A stretch of 64,000 bases of DNA. Source: Streptomyces sp. ICC1 (GTDB taxonomy: Bacteria; Actinomycetota; Actinomycetes; Streptomycetales; Streptomycetaceae). Shown here one piece after another: positions 42,996 to 51,290 of this stretch. The position numbers and the translations under genes are program-made. Position 1 is the stretch's first letter; each line of letters opens with the position of its first letter. The notes beneath the pieces were generated by a model that saw only the letters and a program-made list of their open reading frames with translations, was not told the origin of the DNA and ran no database searches. The DNA lies in the NCBI RefSeq assembly GCF_003287935.1, contig NZ_CP030287.1, positions 2,570,267 to 2,634,266 of the forward strand, given 5' to 3'.

Positions 42996-43307
42996 ATGTC
43001 TGACCACATGGTGATTCCTGGGGTGGCCTCGTTCGCCAGCAACGGTCTGCCCGCGCCCGCCCAGACCGACGACGGAAACCCATGGATCGACGGCGTCTGC
43101 TGGCTGTACTGCGGACAACGCTGGACCCGCGTCTTATGGATAGGACCCGCGAGCATCGCGGGCATGCAGGCCCCGATGTTCGCGTGCAGCCCCTGCATCG
43201 CCGAACTCCACGAGCGGGTGTGGCGATCAGTCCGCCTCAGAGACGGGCCCGCAGTTCCCCGCCCACGCCCTCAGCGAGCCTGTGTCGAGCCCAGTCACCC
43301 CGCCTAA
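42996..43307 (+). CDS. Small Cys-pair protein, last gene of the operon
   Basis: ATG 42996 with weak GGAGAC upstream. The 103-residue protein has CWLYCGQ and FACSPCIAEL, two Cys pairs that could bind zinc. The tail is basic and Pro-rich. Unknown function; it lies 69 bp after the hydrolase and just before the terminator. Confidence 0.5.
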   Translation: MSDHMVIPGVASFASNGLPAPAQTDDGNPWIDGVCWLYCGQRWTRVLWIGPASIAGMQAPMFACSPCIAELHERVWRSVRLRDGPAVPRPRPQRACVEPSHPA

Positions 43308-43325
43308 GGCCGTCACCCAACCGAA

Positions 43326-43370
43326 GGTGAGTGCCTGCGTTCACGAACAGACGAAACGCAGGCACTCACC
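43326..43370. terminator. Terminator between the peptide operon and the defence island
   Basis: A perfect 16-bp stem GGTGAGTGCCTGCGTT with a 13-base loop. It lies between two converging units, 19 bp after the rightward operon and 40 bp beyond the leftward UvrD gene stop. Confidence 0.85.
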
Positions 43371-43409
43371 GATCGAAATCAACGCCCCCATGGGCGCTGC
43401 ACGGTCCCT

Positions 43410-46370
43410 CTAGTGCTGTGGCCCGACCTGCGAGATGGCAGCGACCTTGAGGAACCTCTTGCCGCCATCCCCATCCGGAAGGTGCAGGGCGGGCGGCTCA
43501 TCCTGCGCAGCGAACGGGTCCACCCTCTGCGGGCAGAGCTGGGCGAAGTCGCAAGCCCCACACTTCCTCCCTGAAGCACGCTGAGGGAAGTCCCCCTCCA
43601 TGATCCGATCGACCGCCCATTCCACGTTGGCGACCGCTGCGTCCACCGCTACGCCGTCGACCGGGACCGACACTCGCTGACCGTCCTTGAGGAGGTGCAC
43701 TGCACCAGTCCGCGCGTTCAACCCGTGGACCAGATCCGCACCACGAGCGTAGAGCTGCACCTGCAGGGAGAGGTCCTCCCAGTTCAGATCGGGGTTGTTA
43801 ACCGGTTCGGGGCCACCCTTCATGGTCTTGAAGTCGACCACTGAGGCCTCACGGATCTTGTCCGAGTCATCGAGGCTCAGCAGCAGGTCGATGGCCCCAG
43901 AGATCACCGCACGATTCACGGGGACCTCGAAGGGCAGCTCAATCTGGCGCTTACGCTCGAAGTCCTTGGCGTACTTGTCCGCGTAGTCGGACACGATGTC
44001 CGCCGACTTCTGCTGAGCCCGCTCGTACGCGCCGGGACGGTTGACCGGGTCGGAGCTTGGGGCGACGTGCTTGAGGTGGAACATCTCCTCGGCCACGAGC
44101 CTCGCCTCAACAGGGCTGGGCGCCTGGTCCTTGTAGAGCTGGTGCAGCTTCCCCACCGCGGCATGGACCGCACGCCCGAAGCCGAAGAGCTCTGGAACGG
44201 GTGGTGCGAAACCGTGCACCACGCTGAGCTTGTAGGCGTGCGGGCATCGCATGTAGGTGTGGATCTCGGAGTAGGTGGTCGGCAGCACCGACTCGTCTCC
44301 GCGCCTGCGCGGAATCGCCGGCGGGGGCATCACGCGGGGCGGCGCGGACGGATCAAGGAGATCGTCACGGATCTCTGTGTGCGACAGCAGAGCCGTGTAC
44401 GGGGAGACCTTCGCCGGGCGCCTGCCGCCGGGCAGCCATTCGGAGCCGGTGACGTAGAGAAAGCGTTCGGCGCGAGTGACCGCGGTGTAGAACAGGCGCG
44501 CCTGATCCGGCCTGTCCGTTTGGTAGCTACCGTTGGTGATCGCCCGCTGCACAAGGGCGGCAGGGATCCAGCCGTCGTAGGATCGGCGCTTCCCCGGGAA
44601 GCGACCAGCCTCGACGTCCACAACGAACACGACGGGGAACTCGAGGCCCTTGGCCTTGTGGATGGTGGAGACGGTTACGGCATCCGGGCGTGCCATCATC
44701 TGGTTGTCGGTCTCGTACCCATCGCCGGCGACGTTCTGCAGGAAGTTGAGGAGCTCACCGAACCGGCCCTTGCCGTCGATCGATACGTAGACCGACTCGA
44801 AGTCCGTGAGGATCTTGCTGAAGGTCCCCAGGTCCGCCATGACACCGTCGCCGAACCCGCTAGAGGCGACACCTAGGGCCTCCAACAGGTCATGCAGCAG
44901 CTGCTGCGGAAAGAGCCGCTGTCGGGGGATGCCGGGCCCCACAGGGGCGTGGATGCGACGGCCCCAGTCGGCGAAGACCTTCCGGAGGCGGTTGAGATCG
45001 GCACACGGGAACGCTGCAGAGAGCTCGGAGTGGAACAGACCGTCCGCCTGGGTGCGGTCGGGGGACCCATCGCGCAACAGCTCGAAGGAACTCCGAACCG
45101 CTGCCGGCTGAACCCGGTCGAAGAGTTGACCTCCGGCATTGAGCGCGTACTCGATACCCCGTGCGTCAAGGGCCCGGATGAACGCCGTGTGCCGCTTGGT
45201 ACCGTCGCCCTCGGGCTGGTTCGTCGAGCGCATCAGGATCGCGAAGTCGGCGGGGGTCAGCCCTCGTACGGTGCCATCCGGTTCCTCGTAGGCGGTACCG
45301 AGCAGCTCCTTGATCCGGTCGCCGACGAAGGCCGCTTCCTCGACACGATTGGAAAATCGCAGCACGGCGACCTCCCGGGGGTCACGGTCCACTGCTGCGG
45401 TCAGCTGCTTCGGCAACCGCGTTGCACCCAGCTCCTGGGCAGCGAAACCACCAGCAGCCTCGACGATGGCCGACGTGGAGCGGAAGTTGGTCAGCAGCTT
45501 ATACACCGCCGCGTTCGGATACCGCTGGTCGAACTCCAAGATGTTAGTGATGTCTGCGCCCCGCCACCCGTAGATCGCCTGGTCGTCGTCACCCACGACG
45601 AACAGAGTCTCGGAGTCCCGATGCATGAGTTCGATCAGTCGTTCTTGAACGACGTTCACGTCCTGGTACTCGTCCACCAGCACATGCCGCAGAGGCCCGA
45701 GTGCCTGGCCCACTCCAGGGTCATCGCCTTCGAGCGCCTCAACCACAAGCCGCTGCATGAGCGAGAAGTCGATGAAGTTGTCATGCTCCATCTGACCTCG
45801 CAGCCGGTCCAGGGTCTCACCCAAGGCACCGTCCTCAGCTGCGATCTGCGCCGGATCGAGCAGCTCGTCGTTCATCATCTGCCAGGCGCGGCTGACCTGC
45901 ATGAGCGTCTCGAAGTATCCGCGCCGGTTGCCTGCGTTGGTGAGGCGCTGGTCTCGCAGGGGATTGATGTTGAGCTTCGGGTAGCGAGAGATCAGATAGA
46001 CCTGGAACTGCATCGCGTCCAGCACGTCGAACTGTCGGTACTTCGCATCCATGTCACCGAGTACACGACGACACCAGGCATGGATCGTTCCGATGTACAT
46101 CCCACCCACGAGGAGCGGGTCCATGCCGCACACCTTGAGCGCGGTTGCCACGCGATTCTTGATCGTCTCCGCTGCCTTGTCCGAGAAGGTGAAGGCCACC
46201 ACCGACTCCGGAGCGGCGCCAGAGGCCACCAGGAACGCCACTCGAGCAGCAAGCGTCCGCGACTTACCCGACCCAGCGCCGGCGAGCGCGAGAATCTCGG
46301 CGTCCGCAGCGATCGCAGCCGGGAGCTGATCGGGGGTGAGCCACTCACCGAGCGCCTGCTTCACATCCAT
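43410..46370 (-). CDS. UvrD-like SF1 helicase with C-terminal PD-(D/E)XK nuclease
   Basis: I start at ATG 46370 (MDVKQALGEWLTPDQL); the frame is open to 46433. The protein is 986 residues. Helicase motifs: Walker A LAGAGSGKSRTL at about 29-40, motif II VLVDEYQDVN, GDDDQAIYGWRGAD and STIHKAKGLEF. The last 250 residues form a RecB/Cas4-type nuclease: DVE region GAIDLLLSLDD, VVDFKTMKGG and a Cys cluster (CPHAYK, CGACDFAQLC) able to hold an Fe-S cluster. It resembles AddA-like or defence-associated UvrD nucleases. It is the last gene of the leftward island, 373 bp after its neighbour. Confidence 0.92.
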   Translation of the reverse strand: MDVKQALGEWLTPDQLPAAIAADAEILALAGAGSGKSRTLAARVAFLVASGAAPESVVAFTFSDKAAETIKNRVATALKVCGMDPLLVGGMYIGTIHAWCRRVLGDMDAKYRQFDVLDAMQFQVYLISRYPKLNINPLRDQRLTNAGNRRGYFETLMQVSRAWQMMNDELLDPAQIAAEDGALGETLDRLRGQMEHDNFIDFSLMQRLVVEALEGDDPGVGQALGPLRHVLVDEYQDVNVVQERLIELMHRDSETLFVVGDDDQAIYGWRGADITNILEFDQRYPNAAVYKLLTNFRSTSAIVEAAGGFAAQELGATRLPKQLTAAVDRDPREVAVLRFSNRVEEAAFVGDRIKELLGTAYEEPDGTVRGLTPADFAILMRSTNQPEGDGTKRHTAFIRALDARGIEYALNAGGQLFDRVQPAAVRSSFELLRDGSPDRTQADGLFHSELSAAFPCADLNRLRKVFADWGRRIHAPVGPGIPRQRLFPQQLLHDLLEALGVASSGFGDGVMADLGTFSKILTDFESVYVSIDGKGRFGELLNFLQNVAGDGYETDNQMMARPDAVTVSTIHKAKGLEFPVVFVVDVEAGRFPGKRRSYDGWIPAALVQRAITNGSYQTDRPDQARLFYTAVTRAERFLYVTGSEWLPGGRRPAKVSPYTALLSHTEIRDDLLDPSAPPRVMPPPAIPRRRGDESVLPTTYSEIHTYMRCPHAYKLSVVHGFAPPVPELFGFGRAVHAAVGKLHQLYKDQAPSPVEARLVAEEMFHLKHVAPSSDPVNRPGAYERAQQKSADIVSDYADKYAKDFERKRQIELPFEVPVNRAVISGAIDLLLSLDDSDKIREASVVDFKTMKGGPEPVNNPDLNWEDLSLQVQLYARGADLVHGLNARTGAVHLLKDGQRVSVPVDGVAVDAAVANVEWAVDRIMEGDFPQRASGRKCGACDFAQLCPQRVDPFAAQDEPPALHLPDGDGGKRFLKVAAISQVGPQH

Positions 46371-46742
46371 CTGCGCACTCCACTTCCTGACGGACAACCA
46401 GTCACACGTCACATTGCCAGGTGGGTCTGACAATCGCCCTCGAAGTGAGAATCCACTGGACAGAAGCGAGCGGGCTGCCGGCGCCGTCCGCAGATTCCGA
46501 CCACGACTCCATCCCCTCCCGCCCCAGGAGCCACCTCGACGCCAAGGCCTTGAACAGCACCAGGTTCGGCGAGCTGCGCGGACAGCGGAGGACTTTGCAG
46601 GAGAGCGACGGGCTGCCCGGCGGCGCGCTGCTGGTAGGTGCGGAAGGGGCTGCCGCGCGCGTCGTCCAGCCCGTCATCGACTCATCCGCGCGGTCTGGCC
46701 CATGCCGGATACTGGCCACATCAGCCAAGGAAGCGGTCTCTC
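46371..46742. other. About 370 bp gap between the UvrD-nuclease gene and the upstream unit
   Basis: A leftward open frame (46402-46728) has no ribosome site and no protein-like pattern. The gap may hold a separate promoter for the helicase-nuclease. Confidence 0.35.
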
Positions 46743-47516
46743 CTAGGTGTTGTCCCCCGTCATGGCACGCAGGGACTCCTCTACGAGAGCACTGAGTTCC
46801 CCGTCCAGCACCTCCTCGGGCAGCGAGTCGAAGGACATGAAGGCGTTGAGCCTGCGCACCCGCTTAAGGAAGTCGCGAAGCAGGTCGCGTTCCCCGACGC
46901 CACCGTGAGCGATGTCCACTACCTCCCACGTCCTGACGATCGCCCTGACCAGGTGTGGGCTTCCGCCGATCGACGTGCGTCGGGCGTAGATCTGGTCGAA
47001 GGCGGCCTCGCCGAGGACGGACAACGCGGCGTAGAGGTCCTCTCGGTCCGCGCCCTCGTCGTGGAGGAGGTGCGCCCGCCACCACAGGCGTCCGAACACG
47101 TGCCGGGTGACGTCGGTTCCAAGGACCCGGTCGCGGTGAAGGTCAGGGAAGCGCCACGCTGCCACATCGGGCATGACGACCAACGACAGGAATGCCCACA
47201 TGTCGCCCGCAACGGCCTCGGCGGGGATGATCCCCGACTCGCGATGGAGTATCTCCGCACTAGCGATGTCAAAGGCCGCAGCCTGGCGTCTCGCCGGGGG
47301 CGCCGGATAGCCTCGGTCGATGGCGCACCCGACCACGGACTGTCGAAGCGCCCTCAACCTCTGTTGTGGGAGTCTCATGCCTCCCGTAGCGGCGTAGAAC
47401 ACGGCGGGATGGGAGACGTCTGCCCGTCCGCGCAATTCCTCCACGGTCCTTTCGAGACACTCCTCCCGTAGCGATACTGCAGCCTTCGGGAGTAGGCGCG
47501 GGTACAGGTACGCCAC
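46743..47516 (-). CDS. DUF6339-like protein of the defence operon
   Basis: GTG 47516 shares a base with the previous stop (TAGTG). The 257-residue helical protein (DMWAFLSLVVMPDVAAWRFP, RHVFGRLWWRAHLLHDEGAD, LVRAIVRTWEVVDIAHG) matches my memory of the DUF6339 pattern found in restriction-type operons with Z1 and GHKL proteins. No catalytic motif is seen. Confidence 0.65.
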   Translation of the reverse strand: MAYLYPRLLPKAAVSLREECLERTVEELRGRADVSHPAVFYAATGGMRLPQQRLRALRQSVVGCAIDRGYPAPPARRQAAAFDIASAEILHRESGIIPAEAVAGDMWAFLSLVVMPDVAAWRFPDLHRDRVLGTDVTRHVFGRLWWRAHLLHDEGADREDLYAALSVLGEAAFDQIYARRTSIGGSPHLVRAIVRTWEVVDIAHGGVGERDLLRDFLKRVRRLNAFMSFDSLPEEVLDGELSALVEESLRAMTGDNT

Positions 47517-48418
47517 TAGGACTCCTTCTTGAAGAGGCCGACGGCGTGCTGGACCCGAGCGGACAGGAGCGCCGGGTCGCTGCGGCGCATCGTGCGCAGC
47601 GAGGCCAAGGTCGTGCCCGGCAGATAGGTGCGGATTAGGCCGAGGAGCATGTGCCCAAGAGTGTCGGGTTCGAACACCGAGTCGTCCGTCAGCTCATCGT
47701 CCGAGAGGGCGTGCTCGACCATCAGGCGCACAACATCCTGTCGCAGGGCCGACTGAATGAGGCGCTCCGCGTACGACGCTTTGTCTGCTCTACGCAGCGC
47801 GTTCAACGCCGTGGGAGCGTTGCTGTTCACAAGCAGGACGACGGCGCCCATCGTCGCTGCCTCCAGGTTGGGGCTGATGTCCAGGTACCAAGGGGCGTCT
47901 TCCGGATAGCCCGCCTCCTTGAAGTCGACTACCGCCATCGGGAACTGCGAGGCGTCCCCTTGCAGCCGTACCCGAACTTCGTGGCGCCACAGAATGGAGC
48001 CCGCGCGTCGGGGGCCGGTCGGATCGGGGTTCTCTATGCCTTTCGCCAGTACGAGTTGAGTCTCGACGGTGAGCACCCCGCCGCTATTGCGCCCGGCCAC
48101 CAGGAAGGCCAGCTGAACGGACCTGTTGCCAGTGCCATGCACCGGAACCTGGTCGGCAAGCCTTCGGATACCGCTTCCGGAAGCGCTCCATACGACGGTG
48201 AGAGCGAGTTCGGACTCCGAGGGGAGGGCAGCCGACATCCGGACCTCGTCCAAGTCGACACCGAGGACGGTCTCGAGGGCGAGGTCTCTCTGGAAATCCC
48301 AGTCCGGGATGGAGGACGGCAGTGGCACCGCTCCGCCGTCCTCGGACTTGAGCGACCAGCCGCTCATCGACACGCTCTCCGGGGCGGCCATGCGATAGGG
48401 GTAGGCGCGGCGGCTCAT
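47516..48418 (-). CDS. Unknown protein of the defence operon
   Basis: The 300-residue protein starts at ATG 48418, overlapping the GHKL stop (ATGA). The first two thirds look like beta sandwiches (SVQLAFLVAGRNSGGVLTVE, WRHEVRVRLQGDASQFPMAV). The C-terminal third is helical (YAERLIQSALRQDVVRLMVE). No family recognised, but its fixed place between GHKL ATPase and DUF6339 genes marks it as a system component. Confidence 0.65.
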   Translation of the reverse strand: MSRRAYPYRMAAPESVSMSGWSLKSEDGGAVPLPSSIPDWDFQRDLALETVLGVDLDEVRMSAALPSESELALTVVWSASGSGIRRLADQVPVHGTGNRSVQLAFLVAGRNSGGVLTVETQLVLAKGIENPDPTGPRRAGSILWRHEVRVRLQGDASQFPMAVVDFKEAGYPEDAPWYLDISPNLEAATMGAVVLLVNSNAPTALNALRRADKASYAERLIQSALRQDVVRLMVEHALSDDELTDDSVFEPDTLGHMLLGLIRTYLPGTTLASLRTMRRSDPALLSARVQHAVGLFKKES

Positions 48419-50280
48419 ATACTCACCTGTCCCTGATCGGCCACGACTACGAGCTCGGTGACCGTATCGGGCGCCGGTCTGACGACGAGCGACCAGACAG
48501 CCCCGTCACCACCCTCCGTGGAGAGAGTGCGGCCTTCGGTGATCACTCCCGACTGAGAACGCCATCCCAACACCGTGGGAGTCGAAGCACCCAATGGAGG
48601 CTCTGCCTCACTTCCCTGTCCTTCACCGAGGGCGACGGCCGGCCTCCCGTGGACGACATGCGCACCGAGGTCCGGCAGGGTGAACCGCTGGACGATCACG
48701 GCCTGTCCGTCGAGCACGTCGTGTACCGGGTCTCCCAGGTAGACGACTCGCTGCCTGCCACGGGGGCGTCCAGGCTGCCCAGCCGTGGCAGCGCCGGACC
48801 CGCCTGCGCCACCGGCACGACCCCCACCACCGGAGGCCCCTCCGGTGGTGGGGAAGATCGCCGCCGCACCCTCCCCTGCGGTGCCGACCATGAGACCGGC
48901 GAGCAACTGACTCATCCCCGCCAGGGAGACACCCTCGCCAGCCTCGTTGACGACCGAAGCGGGGCCGGACGCTTCCTTCATCGCGTCCGAGATCTTCCGC
49001 AGAGCGTGTTTGGCAAGTCGGTGCTCTTCAACGTCCTGGAGTTTGTCCACCAGCCAGTCGTCGTGGGTGGCCGGCTCCGTAGCCGCGAACACGCGGTCCA
49101 TCTCCGGATCCGCGCGGAACACCGCCGCGTACCCTCCGTGTTCCTCGTAGAAGGGCGGACCCTCGAGGTACTTCACTACGAGGTCCACTGGACGCATCAG
49201 GCATGTGTGGTGCAAGCGGTCACCCAGGCCGACCTCTCGCGCGGCAGCGGAGATCGGGCCGACGGGGGCTAGGAATTTCCGCATTCCGAGCCGCCCGAGG
49301 TTACGTCGCATCGACTTGTGTTCCACGACATGACTCATATCGTCGAACGCCCAGACGAATGGGCGTAGGTGGGGGGTCTCCGAGGGCCGGGGCACCGGAA
49401 CGGTGCGGCCTTCGTGGAGGACACTGAAGCGCATCGGCGCGTCCCCACCCTCCGGCAGCATCTTGGGCCAGAGGTTCCAGAGCATCGCCTCGGAGATCCA
49501 GCGCATCGCCTCATCGTCCCCGCGCTCGACGAACACGGGGTCGACCACGGCAACCGTGGTGCCCGTACCGCCCTCAGGGAAGGGTCGCAGACCCAACCGG
49601 CGGGCAACCTCGTCGGCCTCGTCGCCCACGAGGGGCTCTACATATCCGCCAGTGGGCTTCCCCCAGTAATGGCGACCCGTGTAGGAATTGGCCGCGCCGG
49701 ACACGTCGGTGGTGTAGCTCTCGTGCACCGCCCATCCGATGAGGCGGGTCTCCAGCCTGTCGCCGACCCGGCAGCGGGTGTGGACGAGGACGGTGTGGGC
49801 GGCGGAGATGAGATGGAAGACGGCCTTGCCGAACCCGTAGGTACCACCCCTGCCGTTCATGTCTCTCGAACTGCCGATCTTGCGGACGAACGACACGAAG
49901 TCGGACTCTCCGGGTTTCGCAACATCGGCCCGGGTCGGTCCTCCCAGCCCCCGGGTTCCCGTGTCCGTCACCGTGAGGATGCGCAGAACCGAACGTGCCA
50001 AAGAGGAACGGAGCCTCAGATGATCGGCCCGCGGTACGCCCTCGGACAGCAGGTCCCGCCACACCGGAGCCTCACTCGGCCCGAGCGTTCGGAGCTCGAC
50101 TCGATAGTCGACGGGCCCGGCGCCAGTACGTGCGTCCCAACTGTTCTGGACCGACTCCCGAACGAGCAGCGTCAAAGGATCGAGTTCCGTGGCGTCGAGG
50201 TTCCTGAGCGCTCCTTCGGCCGCTCCTCCACCGCCCGGCCCGTAGGGTTCGGAGAGCCAGCGGGCGCCGTACGCGCTCAC
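48415..50280 (-). CDS. GHKL (MORC/MutL-like) ATPase of the defence operon
   Basis: The 621-residue protein has the GHKL motifs: N-box LVRESVQNSWDA (39-50), Asp-Gly loop TVTDTGTRGLGG and GRGGTYGFGKAVF. The middle contains a Gly-rich linker (GGASGGGGRAGGAGG) and a C-terminal beta domain. Related ATPases in prokaryotic restriction-type operons are the proposed ancestors of eukaryotic MORC proteins. They are thought to dimerise on DNA with ATP. Coupled to both neighbours by ATGA overlaps. Confidence 0.85.
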   Translation of the reverse strand: MSAYGARWLSEPYGPGGGGAAEGALRNLDATELDPLTLLVRESVQNSWDARTGAGPVDYRVELRTLGPSEAPVWRDLLSEGVPRADHLRLRSSLARSVLRILTVTDTGTRGLGGPTRADVAKPGESDFVSFVRKIGSSRDMNGRGGTYGFGKAVFHLISAAHTVLVHTRCRVGDRLETRLIGWAVHESYTTDVSGAANSYTGRHYWGKPTGGYVEPLVGDEADEVARRLGLRPFPEGGTGTTVAVVDPVFVERGDDEAMRWISEAMLWNLWPKMLPEGGDAPMRFSVLHEGRTVPVPRPSETPHLRPFVWAFDDMSHVVEHKSMRRNLGRLGMRKFLAPVGPISAAAREVGLGDRLHHTCLMRPVDLVVKYLEGPPFYEEHGGYAAVFRADPEMDRVFAATEPATHDDWLVDKLQDVEEHRLAKHALRKISDAMKEASGPASVVNEAGEGVSLAGMSQLLAGLMVGTAGEGAAAIFPTTGGASGGGGRAGGAGGSGAATAGQPGRPRGRQRVVYLGDPVHDVLDGQAVIVQRFTLPDLGAHVVHGRPAVALGEGQGSEAEPPLGASTPTVLGWRSQSGVITEGRTLSTEGGDGAVWSLVVRPAPDTVTELVVVADQGQVSI

Positions 50281-51290
50281 GAGTAGCCCCCCATCTCGGA
50301 GATGAGGGTGTCGACGGCCTCTTCGTCCAGCGGGGCGGATCGGACGCCGGCCAGGTCCACTGTGTAGCGCACGTCGTAAACACCGTCCGGGATTGCGCCG
50401 TCGAGGGTTACCCCGGTCAGGCGGGGGAAGTCTTCGTCGACCACGTACCAGCGTGACTCGACAGGGGCCAGCCGGGATTCGGTGCTCTGATCGGTCTGTG
50501 ACAACGAGTATCCGAGTCGGGAGAGTCGGTCCACGAGTTCTGACTCATCGTCACAAAGCTGCCCGGCCTCGGCAACTAGTTCCCGCACAGTTCGCCCGTC
50601 GGGTCGCCGTTCGAAACGTTGCCACGCCAGGAACAGTCGACCGTCCTGCGGGGGTTCGAGCTGGTCGAGTCCGTGGGCCTCGAAGGTACGCCGTCCAGAC
50701 ACGGCAAGAGTGCTCTTCACCTCGACGGCGCGGATTCCATCGGTGAAGTCGTGGCGCGCCCCTTCGGGGCCGACCCAGTGGCGTATGGCGGCGGAATCGT
50801 CTCGGAGTAGGCGCAGCAGCACGAGTAGTTCGCCGGCCAGGCCCACTTCCTCCGCGACAGTCAGTCCTCGGAGGCCCCCGCTGAAAAGTTGTCGCCACCG
50901 GTTCACCACGGCAAGGGTGGTGCGGTAGGGGCGCTGACCGTCCGCCTCGAGGGCCACAAGTACGTCGCCGCAGAGGCCGGTGAAGACATCGTCGAGGTCG
51001 CGTCTGGTGCAAACGACGTCAGCGAATCGCCCGTAGGCACTGTCGTCCTGGAGCGCCCGTTCGGAAACCCGCAGAGCTCCGCCGATGCGGCCCGTGGGGA
51101 TGTTCTGGCGCCCTCGGAGGGGGATCAGTAGATGTCGCAGCCCGTCGACGTCCATGGCTGCGGAGATCGCCCCGTAGTCGGTGACTACCGGTAGCTCCGA
51201 GACCCTGAGCGCGACCTCGGCACGTACTGGGGCTGAAGCAAGTTCGGCCCAGTGGTGGTCCAGGACGACCCGCAGGTCCGTGCCGCTCAC
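50277..51290 (-). CDS. PD-(D/E)XK-motif protein (DUF4420-like nuclease)
   Basis: The 337-residue protein carries HDFTDGIRAVEVKST, an Asp...Glu-x-Lys restriction-nuclease core, followed by RRTFEAHGLDQLEPP. The N-terminal part has LLIPLRGRQNIPTGRIGGAL. This is the DUF4420 type usually encoded between a Z1 ATPase and a GHKL ATPase. It is the likely DNA-cutting subunit. ATGA overlaps on both sides. Confidence 0.82.
   Translation of the reverse strand: MSGTDLRVVLDHHWAELASAPVRAEVALRVSELPVVTDYGAISAAMDVDGLRHLLIPLRGRQNIPTGRIGGALRVSERALQDDSAYGRFADVVCTRRDLDDVFTGLCGDVLVALEADGQRPYRTTLAVVNRWRQLFSGGLRGLTVAEEVGLAGELLVLLRLLRDDSAAIRHWVGPEGARHDFTDGIRAVEVKSTLAVSGRRTFEAHGLDQLEPPQDGRLFLAWQRFERRPDGRTVRELVAEAGQLCDDESELVDRLSRLGYSLSQTDQSTESRLAPVESRWYVVDEDFPRLTGVTLDGAIPDGVYDVRYTVDLAGVRSAPLDEEAVDTLISEMGGYS

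Noticed and set aside
43409..43420. TAGTGCTGTG at the end of the UvrD-nuclease gene as an IS630 end
   Set aside because: The match is short, forms the natural end of the coding frame, and no transposase or second end is nearby.
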